Assembly (NCBI RefSeq): GCF_024294805.1
Contig: NZ_JANCLU010000010.1
Span: 105,914 to 169,913 of the forward strand
DNA: 64,000 bases
From: Alsobacter ponti
GTDB taxonomy: Bacteria; Pseudomonadota; Alphaproteobacteria; Rhizobiales; Beijerinckiaceae
Direction: 5' to 3'
Part shown: piece by piece, positions 57,051-64,000 of the stretch
Layout: each line of letters starts with the position of its first letter
How positions within the stretch are numbered: position 1 is the first letter of the stretch
The notes under the pieces: model-generated
What the model was told of the DNA's origin: nothing
What the model saw: the letters and a program-made list of their open reading frames with translations, nothing else
The model's database searches: none
Program-made: the position numbers and the translations under genes

Positions 57051-57524
57051 ATGAACCGTCTTCTTCCCGTCGCGGCCGCCGCCGCGGCGTTCGCCGCCCC
57101 TTCGCTTGCGCAGGCGCGCCCCGTCACCTTCGAGGTGAAGATGAAGCCCTACGGGGGCGACGGCGCGTATGTGGTCCTCTACGTCACCGACAAGGCGGGC
57201 GCCTACAAGGGCACGCTGTGGATGGCCGGCGGCAAGTCGAAGTTCTACCGCCACCTCGCCGACTGGCAGCGGCTCTCGGGCGGAGCGATGGCCGAGCTCG
57301 ACGGCATCACCGGCGCCAGCGTCGGGGCCGGGCGCACGCTCAGCGTCACCGTCGACCTCGCCGACACGCTGATCGACGGCGGCTTCGAGGTCCACGTCGA
57401 CACCTCCGTCGAGAACATGCGCGACAACCCCTCCGAGGTCGTAGCCCCGCTGACCTCCGCCGGGGCCGGCAAGCCGGTCGGCGGGCGCGGCTACGTCCAG
57501 ACCTTCGTCTACAAGCTCTCCTGA
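57051..57524 (+). CDS. DUF2271 periplasmic protein with flavinylation-like motif
   Basis: 157-aa protein with a signal peptide (about 1-22, ending AQA). The DUF2271 domain covers most of the mature part, from FEVKMKPYGG to YVQTFVYKLS. The segment DGITGAS at residues 84-90 fits the D-x-x-[S/T]-G-A-[S/T] motif to which ApbE attaches FMN, with T87 (codon 57309-57311) as the acceptor. Together with the neighbouring ApbE this suggests a periplasmic FMN electron carrier; that is inference from motif and context. Confidence 0.85.
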   Translation: MNRLLPVAAAAAAFAAPSLAQARPVTFEVKMKPYGGDGAYVVLYVTDKAGAYKGTLWMAGGKSKFYRHLADWQRLSGGAMAELDGITGASVGAGRTLSVTVDLADTLIDGGFEVHVDTSVENMRDNPSEVVAPLTSAGAGKPVGGRGYVQTFVYKLS

Positions 57525-57534
57525 GTCATCCGCC

Positions 57535-59742
57535 ATGCTGCGTCCGCTGCACTCGTTCCTCGGCCTCGCCGCCGCCCTGCTGCTCGTCGCCCTGGCGACC
57601 AGTGGGGCGCTGCTGGCGATCGATCCCGTCCGCGAGCGGCTGACGGCCGCCGCGCCGCCCGCCGCGACGGTGTCGGTGGCCGACGTCGCCGAACTGGCCA
57701 CGCGCGCCGCGCCGGGCGTCGACCGCATCGAGCGCAAGCCCTCCGGGGCCATCGTCGTCACCTATTTCGAAGGCGACAGCCCGGCCATCGCCGTGATCGA
57801 CCCCGCGACCGGCGCGCTCTCGCCCGCGCCGGAGCCGTCCCCCTTCATGCTCGTCGTCAAGAACCTCCACCGGAAGCTGCTGCTCGACGACCCGGGCCGC
57901 GTCACGGCCGGGCTGGGCGCGTTCGCGATGCTCGTGCTGGCCGTCAGCGGGCTCGCCATGCTCGCTCGCGGGCTCGGCGGCTGGCGCAAGCTGGCCGGCC
58001 CGGTGCGCGGCACGGCGATGCAGCGCCTGCACGGGCAGGCCTCGCGCGCCGCCGTCGCGGGGCTCCTGATCTCCGCCCTCACCGGCGTCGCGATGTCGCT
58101 GACGACCTTCGAGGTGCTGCCCGACGGCGCGCCCGCCAGCGCCGAGGCCGCCCGCTCGGCCGAGGGGCCGACGTTGTCGCCGGCGCAGATTCCGCTGCTG
58201 CGCGACACGCCGCTCGCTTCGCTGCGCACGCTGAGCTTCCCCTACGCCGACGATCCCACCGACGTCTTCCGGCTCGCCACCGCCGACGGCGAATCCAACA
58301 TCGACCGCGCCACCGGCGCGGTGCTGAGCACGGCGGCCAACACGCCCTACCAGTCCGCGTACCAGGTCATCTACGCCCTGCACACCGGCGAGCTCGCCTG
58401 GCCGCTGACCGTGCTGCTCGGCCTCTCCTCGGCCGCCGTGCCGCTGCTGGCCGGAACCGGCGTCGCCATCTGGTGGGCCCGCCGCCGCGCCCGTCCGGGG
58501 CGCTCCGCCGCCATCGCCGGCGTGTCCGACACGGTCATCCTGGTCGGCAGCGAGGGCAACACCACGTGGGGCTTCGCCGAGACGCTGCGGGCGGCGCTGG
58601 CCGGGGCCGGCGTGGATGCGAGCGTGGCCGCCATGAACGATCTCGGCCCGCACCTGCGCGCCGCGCGCCGGTTCGTCGTCCTCACCGCCACCTACGGCGA
58701 CGGCGAGGCGCCCTCGTCCGCCAGCGATTTTCTCGCCAGGCTCGCCCGTTTCGAGGCGGGGCCGGAGCTCGAATTCGCGGTGCTCGGCTTCGGCGACCGC
58801 CAGTTCCCGCGCTTCTGCGGCTTCGCCGACACGGTGGACCGGGCGCTGGAAGAGAAGGGCCTGCGCCGGCTGCTGCCGGAATTCCGCATCGACCGCCAGT
58901 CGGCCCAGGGCTTCGCCGACTGGGGCCGCGAGTTTGGCGCCGCCATCGGCGTGGAGCTCGCCCTCGTCCACACGCCGGAGCGGCCGCGCACCCAGTCGCT
59001 GCGCCTCATGGAGCGCATCGATTACGGCGTCGAGATCGGCGCTCCGACGGCGGTTCTCCGCTTCGGCCCCGGCGAGCCGTCGGGCCTGATGGGCCGGCTG
59101 TTAGGCGCGCGCCTGCCACGCTTCGAGGCCGGCGACCTCGTCGGCATGCTCGCGCCGGGTTCGGACGTGCCGCGCTTCTATTCGCTGGCCTCGTCGAGCC
59201 GCGACGGCGTGCTGGAGATCTGCGTGCGGCTGATGCCGGGCGGACTGTGCTCCGGACGCCTGCACGCGCTGCGTCCCGGCGACTGCATCGACGGCTTCGT
59301 GCGGCCGAACCCCGGCTTCCGACCCGCGCCGGGCCACGCGCCCGTCATCCTCATCGGCGCGGGCGCGGGCGTCGGGCCGCTCGCCGGCTTCATCCGCTCC
59401 AACGCGGCGCGCCGGCCGATGCACCTGTATTTCGGGGCGCGCGACCCGGGCTCCGACTTCCTTTACCGGAACGACTTGGAGGCATGGCTGCGCGACCGGC
59501 GGCTGACCTCGCTGCGCCCGGCCTTCTCGCGCGCCGCGCCGCGCGCCCGCGTCCAGCACCGGCTGGCGGCCGACGCCGAGGCGCTGCGCGGGCTGATCGC
59601 CCGCGAGGCGCAGATCCTGGTGTGCGGCGGCCGCGACATGGCGCGCGGCGTCGCCGAGGCGCTGGCCGCCGTGCTCGCCCCGATGCAACTCACCGTCGCC
59701 GACCTGAAGAGGGAGGGCCGCTATGTGGAGGACGTCTACTGA
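57535..59742 (+). CDS. PepSY-transmembrane/flavodoxin/FNR-type membrane reductase
   Basis: 735-aa fusion. Residues about 1-310: PepSY_TM-type membrane part with four helices (near 6-27, 120-143, 170-190, 283-311), with histidines next to helices (H6, YALHTGE, LHGQ) that could ligate haem. About 330-465: flavodoxin domain (LVGSEGNTTWGF, ATYGDGEAPSSASDF). About 480-735: sulfite-reductase-like FAD/NADPH domain with RFYSLASS, LIGAGAGVGPLAGFI and a C-terminal aromatic. It would move electrons from cytosolic NAD(P)H through FAD and FMN to the periplasm. Stop overlaps apbE by 20 bases. Confidence 0.92.
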   Translation: MLRPLHSFLGLAAALLLVALATSGALLAIDPVRERLTAAAPPAATVSVADVAELATRAAPGVDRIERKPSGAIVVTYFEGDSPAIAVIDPATGALSPAPEPSPFMLVVKNLHRKLLLDDPGRVTAGLGAFAMLVLAVSGLAMLARGLGGWRKLAGPVRGTAMQRLHGQASRAAVAGLLISALTGVAMSLTTFEVLPDGAPASAEAARSAEGPTLSPAQIPLLRDTPLASLRTLSFPYADDPTDVFRLATADGESNIDRATGAVLSTAANTPYQSAYQVIYALHTGELAWPLTVLLGLSSAAVPLLAGTGVAIWWARRRARPGRSAAIAGVSDTVILVGSEGNTTWGFAETLRAALAGAGVDASVAAMNDLGPHLRAARRFVVLTATYGDGEAPSSASDFLARLARFEAGPELEFAVLGFGDRQFPRFCGFADTVDRALEEKGLRRLLPEFRIDRQSAQGFADWGREFGAAIGVELALVHTPERPRTQSLRLMERIDYGVEIGAPTAVLRFGPGEPSGLMGRLLGARLPRFEAGDLVGMLAPGSDVPRFYSLASSSRDGVLEICVRLMPGGLCSGRLHALRPGDCIDGFVRPNPGFRPAPGHAPVILIGAGAGVGPLAGFIRSNAARRPMHLYFGARDPGSDFLYRNDLEAWLRDRRLTSLRPAFSRAAPRARVQHRLAADAEALRGLIAREAQILVCGGRDMARGVAEALAAVLAPMQLTVADLKREGRYVEDVY

Positions 59743-60682
59743 GCCCTCCGCGCCGGCAAAGCCGGGCTTGCGGCGCACCACGCTGAGCGGCCCCACCATG
59801 GGCAGCCGCTGGACCGCCACGGTCCATGCCGACCGCGAGGTCGACGCCGCCGCGCTGGCCGCCCGCCTCGCCGAGGCGGCGGGGCGCGTCGACGGCCAGA
59901 TGTCGACCTGGAAGCCCGACTCCGACCTGATGCGCCTCAACGCCGCGCCGGTGGGCGCGTGGGTGGCGCTGCCGCCGGAGATCCTGGAGGTGCTGGAGGC
60001 GGCGCTGCGCATCGGCCGCCTGTCCGGCGGGGCGTTCGACATCGGCGTCGGCTCCGTGGTCGCCGCCTTCGGCTTCGGGGCGCAGGCGCGCGACGCCGCC
60101 GCCGACCCCGCGCTGGGCTTCGCCCCCAGCATCGACCTGCTCGAACTCGATCCGCAGCGCGGCCGCGCCCGCAAGCACGCGCCGCTCGCCCTCGATCTCT
60201 CGGGCATCGCCAAGGGCTACGGCGTCGACCGGCTGGCGGCGTGCCTGGAGCACGAAGGCTTCCCGTCCTGGCTCGTCGGCATCGACGGCGAGCTGCGCGC
60301 GCACGGCCGCAAGCCCTGCGGCCGGCCCTTCGCGGTCGCGCTGGAGCGGCCCGATCCCGATCGGCGCGAGGCTATGGGCGTGATCGAGCTCGACGATGGC
60401 GCGGTCGCCACCTCGGGCGACTACCGCCACCGCCGTCGGCGCAATGGCGAGTGGGTCTCCCACACCATCGACCCGCGCACCGGGGCGCCGCTCGCCAACG
60501 GGCTCGCCTCCGTCACCGTGCTCGCCCCCACCGCCATGGACGCCGACGCGCTGGCGACGGCTCTGATGGTGCTCGGGCCCGACAAAGGCGGGGAGCTCGC
60601 CGCGTCGCTGCGCCTCGACGCGCTCTTCGTCTCCCACGCGCCGGAGGGGTTCGTCCACAAGGGGCTCGGCCGGTTCGCCTGA
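59723..60682 (+). CDS. apbE: FAD:protein FMN transferase
   Basis: 319-aa ApbE-family flavin transferase that covalently attaches FMN to threonine. TMGSRWTATV, DLSGIAKGYGVDRL, ATSGDYRHRRRRNGEWVSHTIDPRTG and MDADALATALMVLG are the family motifs, including the metal-binding aspartate/threonine segment near the end. No signal peptide or lipobox is visible at the N-terminus (MWRTSTEPSAPAKPGLRR), although the likely target has one. The start at 59723 overlaps the reductase gene; a later ATG (at residue 26) is possible but would remove conserved sequence. Confidence 0.93.
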   Translation: MWRTSTEPSAPAKPGLRRTTLSGPTMGSRWTATVHADREVDAAALAARLAEAAGRVDGQMSTWKPDSDLMRLNAAPVGAWVALPPEILEVLEAALRIGRLSGGAFDIGVGSVVAAFGFGAQARDAAADPALGFAPSIDLLELDPQRGRARKHAPLALDLSGIAKGYGVDRLAACLEHEGFPSWLVGIDGELRAHGRKPCGRPFAVALERPDPDRREAMGVIELDDGAVATSGDYRHRRRRNGEWVSHTIDPRTGAPLANGLASVTVLAPTAMDADALATALMVLGPDKGGELAASLRLDALFVSHAPEGFVHKGLGRFA

Positions 60683-60774
60683 GCGCCCCTCGGCGCGCAA
60701 CACGGTTTCGCTCAAGGAACCATTGCGTCCCGGACGGCGTTTTGCCTGATCTCGGGGGCGCGGAATATCAAATC

Positions 60775-62703
60775 ATGGCCGGTCGTTTGCGGATGTCGGG
60801 CGCCGAGGATCGCTTTCGCAGCCTCGTCGAAGCCGTCACCGACTACGCCATCTACATGCTCGACCCCGACGGCGTGGTCAGCACGTGGAACGCCGGCGCG
60901 CGCCGCTTCAAGGGCTATGACGACGCCGAGATCATCGGCCGGCATTTCTCCACCTTCTACACCCCCGAGGACCGCGCCGACGGCCTGCCCGAGCGGGCGC
61001 TGCGCACGGCGGCGACCGAGGGCCGCTTCGAGCACGAGGGCTGGCGCGTCCGCAAGGACGGGACGCGGCTGTGGGCGCACGTCATCATCGACCCGATCTT
61101 CGGCCCCGACGGCCAGCTCGAGGGCTTCGCCAAGATCACCCGCGACGTCACTGAGCAGCGCCGGGCCCGCGAGGAGCTGCGCCGCAGCGAGGAGCGCTTT
61201 CGCCTGCTCGTGCAGGGCGTCACCGACTACGCCCTCTACATGCTCGACCCGGACGGCCGCGTCAGCAACTGGAATACCGGCGCGGAGCGGTTGAAGGGCT
61301 ATACGGAAGCCGAGATCGTCGGCCAGCATTTCTCGCGCTTCTATACCGACGAAGACCGAGCCGAGGGCCGCCCCGCCCGCGCGCTCGCCGCCGCCGTCGC
61401 CGAGGGTCGGTTCGTCACCGAGGGCTGGCGCGTGCGCAAGGACGGCACGCGCTTCTGGGCGGACGTGGTCGTCGACGCCATCCGCGACGCCGCCGGCGAC
61501 CTCGTCGGCTTCGCCAAGATCACACGGGACGTCACCGAGCGGCGCGACACCCAGAAGGCGCTGGAGGAGGCCAACGCCAAGTTCGTGCAGGCGCAGAAGA
61601 TGGAGGTCACCGGCCAGATCGCCGGCGGCATCGCGCACGACTTCAACAACCTGCTGGCGGTGATCCTCGGCAACCTCGAGCTCGCCCGCAAGCGCCTGCC
61701 CGACGAGCCGCGCCTGCGCACGCTGCTCGACAACTCCATCGAGGCCGCGCGGCGCGGCGCGTCGCTGACCCAGCGCATGCTCGCCTTCGCGCGGCGGCAG
61801 GACCTCGCGCCCGAGATCGTCGATCCCAACCGGCTGGTGCGCGGCATGTCGGACCTGCTGCAGCACTCGGTGGGGCCGGGCATTCCGATTTCCATGCGGT
61901 TGCCGGCGCGCATCGCATCGGTGCTGGTGGACCCCAACCAGCTCGAGCTGGCGCTGCTCAACCTCGTGCTCAACGCGCGCGACGCCATGCCCCGGGGCGG
62001 CCGCATCGCCATCGCGCTCCGGGAGGAGCGCCTCGGCGAGGACAATTCGGAGAAGCTGCGGCCGGGGGTCTATCTGTGCATCGCCGTCGCCGACACCGGC
62101 GAGGGCATGGACGAGGCTACGCTGGCGCGCGCCGTCGAGCCCTTCTTCACCACCAAGGGCGTGGGCAAGGGCACCGGGCTCGGCCTCTCCATGATCGACG
62201 GGTTCGCCGGGCAGTCGGGAGGCCGTCTCGTGCTGCGCAGCCGGGTGGGGGAGGGCACGGTCGCCGAGCTGTGGCTGCCGGCGGTCGAAACCGTCTCCGC
62301 CGCGACGTCGCCGTCCTCGGCCGCGAAGCCCGGCCCGGCCCGCGCGTCCGGCCGCGCGCTGCGCGTGCTCGTCGTCGACGACGACCACCTGGTGCTGATG
62401 AACGCCGTCGCGATGCTGGAGGAACTCGGCCACGAGGCGCTTGAGGCGGGCTCCGGCGAGGAGGCGCTCGAGCTGTTGCGCCACGAAAAGGGGATCGACC
62501 TCGTCGTCACCGACCAGCTCATGCCGGGCATGAAGGGCGACCAGCTCATCCACGCGGCGCGGCGCGAGCACCCGAACCTGCCCTTCGTGCTGGCCACCGG
62601 CTATGTCGGCCCCGAGGGCCGCTTCGACGAGGCTGATGCCTCGCTCCCCAAGCCCTACACGCTGGCCGACCTCGCCGAAACGATCGCCTCTGTGGTGCGC
62701 TAG
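60775..62703 (+). CDS. soluble hybrid histidine kinase with duplicated PAS domains
   Basis: 642-aa cytosolic sensor. PAS1 (about 12-125) and PAS2 (about 138-255) are near copies, both with VTDYA-YMLDPDG and EGWRVRKDGTR. The kinase core has H288 in GGIAHDFNNLL, the N-box NLVLNARDAMPRGG and the G-box GKGTGLGLSMIDGFAGQSGG. A C-terminal receiver domain has D580 in LVVTDQLMPGM and KPYTLADLAE. No membrane helices. ATG 60775 lies 92 bases after the apbE stop and has a weak RBS. Its phosphorelay partner is not in the window. Confidence 0.94.
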   Translation: MAGRLRMSGAEDRFRSLVEAVTDYAIYMLDPDGVVSTWNAGARRFKGYDDAEIIGRHFSTFYTPEDRADGLPERALRTAATEGRFEHEGWRVRKDGTRLWAHVIIDPIFGPDGQLEGFAKITRDVTEQRRAREELRRSEERFRLLVQGVTDYALYMLDPDGRVSNWNTGAERLKGYTEAEIVGQHFSRFYTDEDRAEGRPARALAAAVAEGRFVTEGWRVRKDGTRFWADVVVDAIRDAAGDLVGFAKITRDVTERRDTQKALEEANAKFVQAQKMEVTGQIAGGIAHDFNNLLAVILGNLELARKRLPDEPRLRTLLDNSIEAARRGASLTQRMLAFARRQDLAPEIVDPNRLVRGMSDLLQHSVGPGIPISMRLPARIASVLVDPNQLELALLNLVLNARDAMPRGGRIAIALREERLGEDNSEKLRPGVYLCIAVADTGEGMDEATLARAVEPFFTTKGVGKGTGLGLSMIDGFAGQSGGRLVLRSRVGEGTVAELWLPAVETVSAATSPSSAAKPGPARASGRALRVLVVDDDHLVLMNAVAMLEELGHEALEAGSGEEALELLRHEKGIDLVVTDQLMPGMKGDQLIHAARREHPNLPFVLATGYVGPEGRFDEADASLPKPYTLADLAETIASVVR

Positions 62704-62803
62704 CAAGCGGTTCGCTTCCGTCCCCACGCGCCTTGCGCCGCCCGGTGGGGCCTGCGAGGGTCGCGTCCGCAGTTCGGATGACGCCATTGAAGACGACGCG
62801 CCG

Positions 62804-63811
62804 ATGATTCTGGGGGATGCCCTCTCGCCGTCCGAGGCGGGGAGAACGCCTGGCCGCGCGGTGCTTCCGGCCACGGACGAACTCGCCGTCGTGCCCTCCA
62901 ACCCGATGCCGCCGGGCCTCTCCGCCCGGGTGCTGCGCACGCCGGACGGGCTCGGGCTGCGGATGGCGATGACGGCGCAGCTGCCGCGCGCCCCGCGCGG
63001 CACGGTGCTGCTGCTGCCGGGCCGCGCCGATTTCATCGAGAAATATTTCGAGCCGATCGGGGAGCTGCAGGCGCGCGGTTTCGCCGTGGCGTGCCTCGAC
63101 TGGCGCGGGCAGGGCGGCTCGCAGCGCCTGCTCGCCGACCCGTCGCGCAACCATGCCGCGGGGTTCGACGGCTTCGCGGTCGACCTCGCGACGGCGCTCG
63201 CCGAGCTGCGGGCGCGCAACTGGCCCCGGCCTGTCGTCGGGCTCGCCCATTCGATGGGGGCGGCGGCGCTGCTTCTCGGGTTGCGTCGCGCGCCGCTCGG
63301 TGTCGACCGCGCGGTGCTCACCGCGCCGATGATCGCGCTGAGCCCGAGCCTGCGGCCGCCCTTCGCCGAAATGGCGGCGCGGCTGTGCAACGCCGTCGGG
63401 CTCGGCCGGCGCAGCGTCCCCGTTCGCGGCGGTCCCGGCGCGCCGGGCTTCCCGCCCGACAACGTGCTGACCTCTGACGCGCGCCGCTATCTGCGCTCGC
63501 TGGACGTGATCGCGGCCGCGCCGCGTCTGGCGGTCGGCCGGCCCACCATCGGCTGGCTGAACTCCGCCTTCGCCGCGATGGCGACGTTGCGCCAGCCTTC
63601 CTTCGCGCGGGGACTGGAGACGAAACTGCTGTGCGTCGCCGGCGCCGACGACGCCGTGGTGTCGACCGAAGCGACCGCGCGCTTCGCGGCGCAAGCGCCG
63701 CTGGCGCGGCTAAGCGTGCTGGCCGGCTGCCGGCACGACATCCTCATGGAGCGCGACGAGGTGAGGGCGGCGTTCTGGCGGGAGTTCGACGGCTTCGTCT
63801 CGGGCGACTGA
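62804..63811 (+). CDS. alpha/beta hydrolase (lysophospholipase PldB-like)
   Basis: 335-aa serine hydrolase of the S33/monoacylglycerol lipase type. The nucleophile is the serine in GLAHSMGAAALL, the oxyanion-side LLLPGRADFIEKYFEPI, the aspartate AGADDAVVS and the histidine CRHDILMER complete the triad. LDWRGQGGSQR is also conserved. ATG 62804 is preferred; the frame upstream overlaps the kinase gene end. No signal peptide. Confidence 0.93.
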   Translation: MILGDALSPSEAGRTPGRAVLPATDELAVVPSNPMPPGLSARVLRTPDGLGLRMAMTAQLPRAPRGTVLLLPGRADFIEKYFEPIGELQARGFAVACLDWRGQGGSQRLLADPSRNHAAGFDGFAVDLATALAELRARNWPRPVVGLAHSMGAAALLLGLRRAPLGVDRAVLTAPMIALSPSLRPPFAEMAARLCNAVGLGRRSVPVRGGPGAPGFPPDNVLTSDARRYLRSLDVIAAAPRLAVGRPTIGWLNSAFAAMATLRQPSFARGLETKLLCVAGADDAVVSTEATARFAAQAPLARLSVLAGCRHDILMERDEVRAAFWREFDGFVSGD

Positions 63812-63923
63812 GGCGAGCGTCGCCGCGCCGCCGCCGACGCGGGTCGGGCGCGAGGCGAGCCTACCGAAGCTGTGTCGAGAAAAGAGGAAGAAAAAGCGAA
63901 GAGATTCACACCTGTCATTTGCG

Positions 63924-64000
63924 GGCCTGGCGGCGACCTACTCTCCCATGTCTTGAGACATAGTACCATTGGCGCGGAGGAGTTTAACGGCCGAGTTCGG
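63924..64000 (-). rRNA. rrf: 5S rRNA, 3' part (cut by window edge)
   Basis: The plus strand shows the complement of GGTCGCCGCCAGG at the 3' end and of TGGTACTATGTCTCAAGACATGGGAGAGTAGG, the hallmark of 5S rRNA; the remaining 5' part, with 23S and 16S, must lie beyond the right edge. The gene reads leftwards, so the operon ends here. About 77 of roughly 120 nt are visible. Confidence 0.95.

Noticed and set aside
63812-63923. Intrinsic terminator for the rRNA operon
   Set aside because: A-rich stretch (63879-63899) would give U residues on the minus strand, but I could not find a convincing stem next to it.

Overview
The window is core chromosome of a high-GC (roughly 70 % by eye) alphaproteobacterium, most likely Hyphomicrobiales. 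The evidence is a CcrM-type GANTC methylase, an F0 operon with both b and b' subunits and no F1 genes beside it, an alphaproteobacterial order of cytochrome oxidase genes, an IalB-family protein, a SURF1/thrC/M16-peptidase block and an ETF-ubiquinone oxidoreductase. I cannot name a genus. Genes are packed tightly, with many 1-4 base overlaps and short gaps.

Left third. On the minus strand lies the aa3 oxidase cluster ctaC-ctaD-ctaB-(58-aa membrane protein)-ctaG-ctaE-DUF983-SURF1, followed by thrC and an M16 peptidase cut by the window edge. On the plus strand follow an IalB-like secreted protein, a lipoprotein, and the glycine cleavage operon (gcvT-gcvH-gcvPA-gcvPB) behind a tandem glycine riboswitch, then a zinc metallopeptidase. 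The F0 ATP synthase operon (atpI-B-E-b'-b) reads leftwards from a near-consensus promoter. smc, a DsbA-like thiol oxidoreductase, a DUF721 gene, mutY, ccrM and rnhB form a genome-maintenance block.

Middle. A VOC protein, a radical SAM protein, a small glycosyltransferase-like protein, uracil-DNA glycosylase, ETF-QO, a TPR protein with ispE, a polyprenyl diphosphate synthase, DUF2007 and tRNA-modifying methyltransferase genes, glyQ/glyS, small HlyU-like and 66-aa genes, and tRNA-Pro(CGG). Then comes a cheW-receptor pair behind an unusually AT-rich leader that carries five GANTC sites and a 9-bp inverted repeat. rhaM, a double cold-shock protein, bioY, an MBL-fold hydrolase, DUF1499, MarR, HAD and GST genes complete the block.

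Right part. Just after tRNA-Gln(TTG) the composition drops sharply (two 60-base lines counted at 37 % and 45 % G+C). A two-gene unit of unrecognised function lies there, followed by a frameshifted SorC-family remnant. This is the one clearly acquired segment and the best candidate for an undescribed system. Next to it is a two-component system divergent from a flavin-based electron-transfer operon: a PepSY protein, a DUF2271 protein with a flavinylation-like motif, a PepSY/flavodoxin/FNR membrane reductase and ApbE. The shared intergenic region holds five CGTCAG/CTGACG hexamers spaced by about one or two helical turns. A hybrid histidine kinase with duplicated PAS domains, a lysophospholipase-like hydrolase and the 3' part of a 5S rRNA gene (end of an rRNA operon running leftwards from beyond the window) close the sequence.

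No CRISPR array, transposase or integrase was seen.
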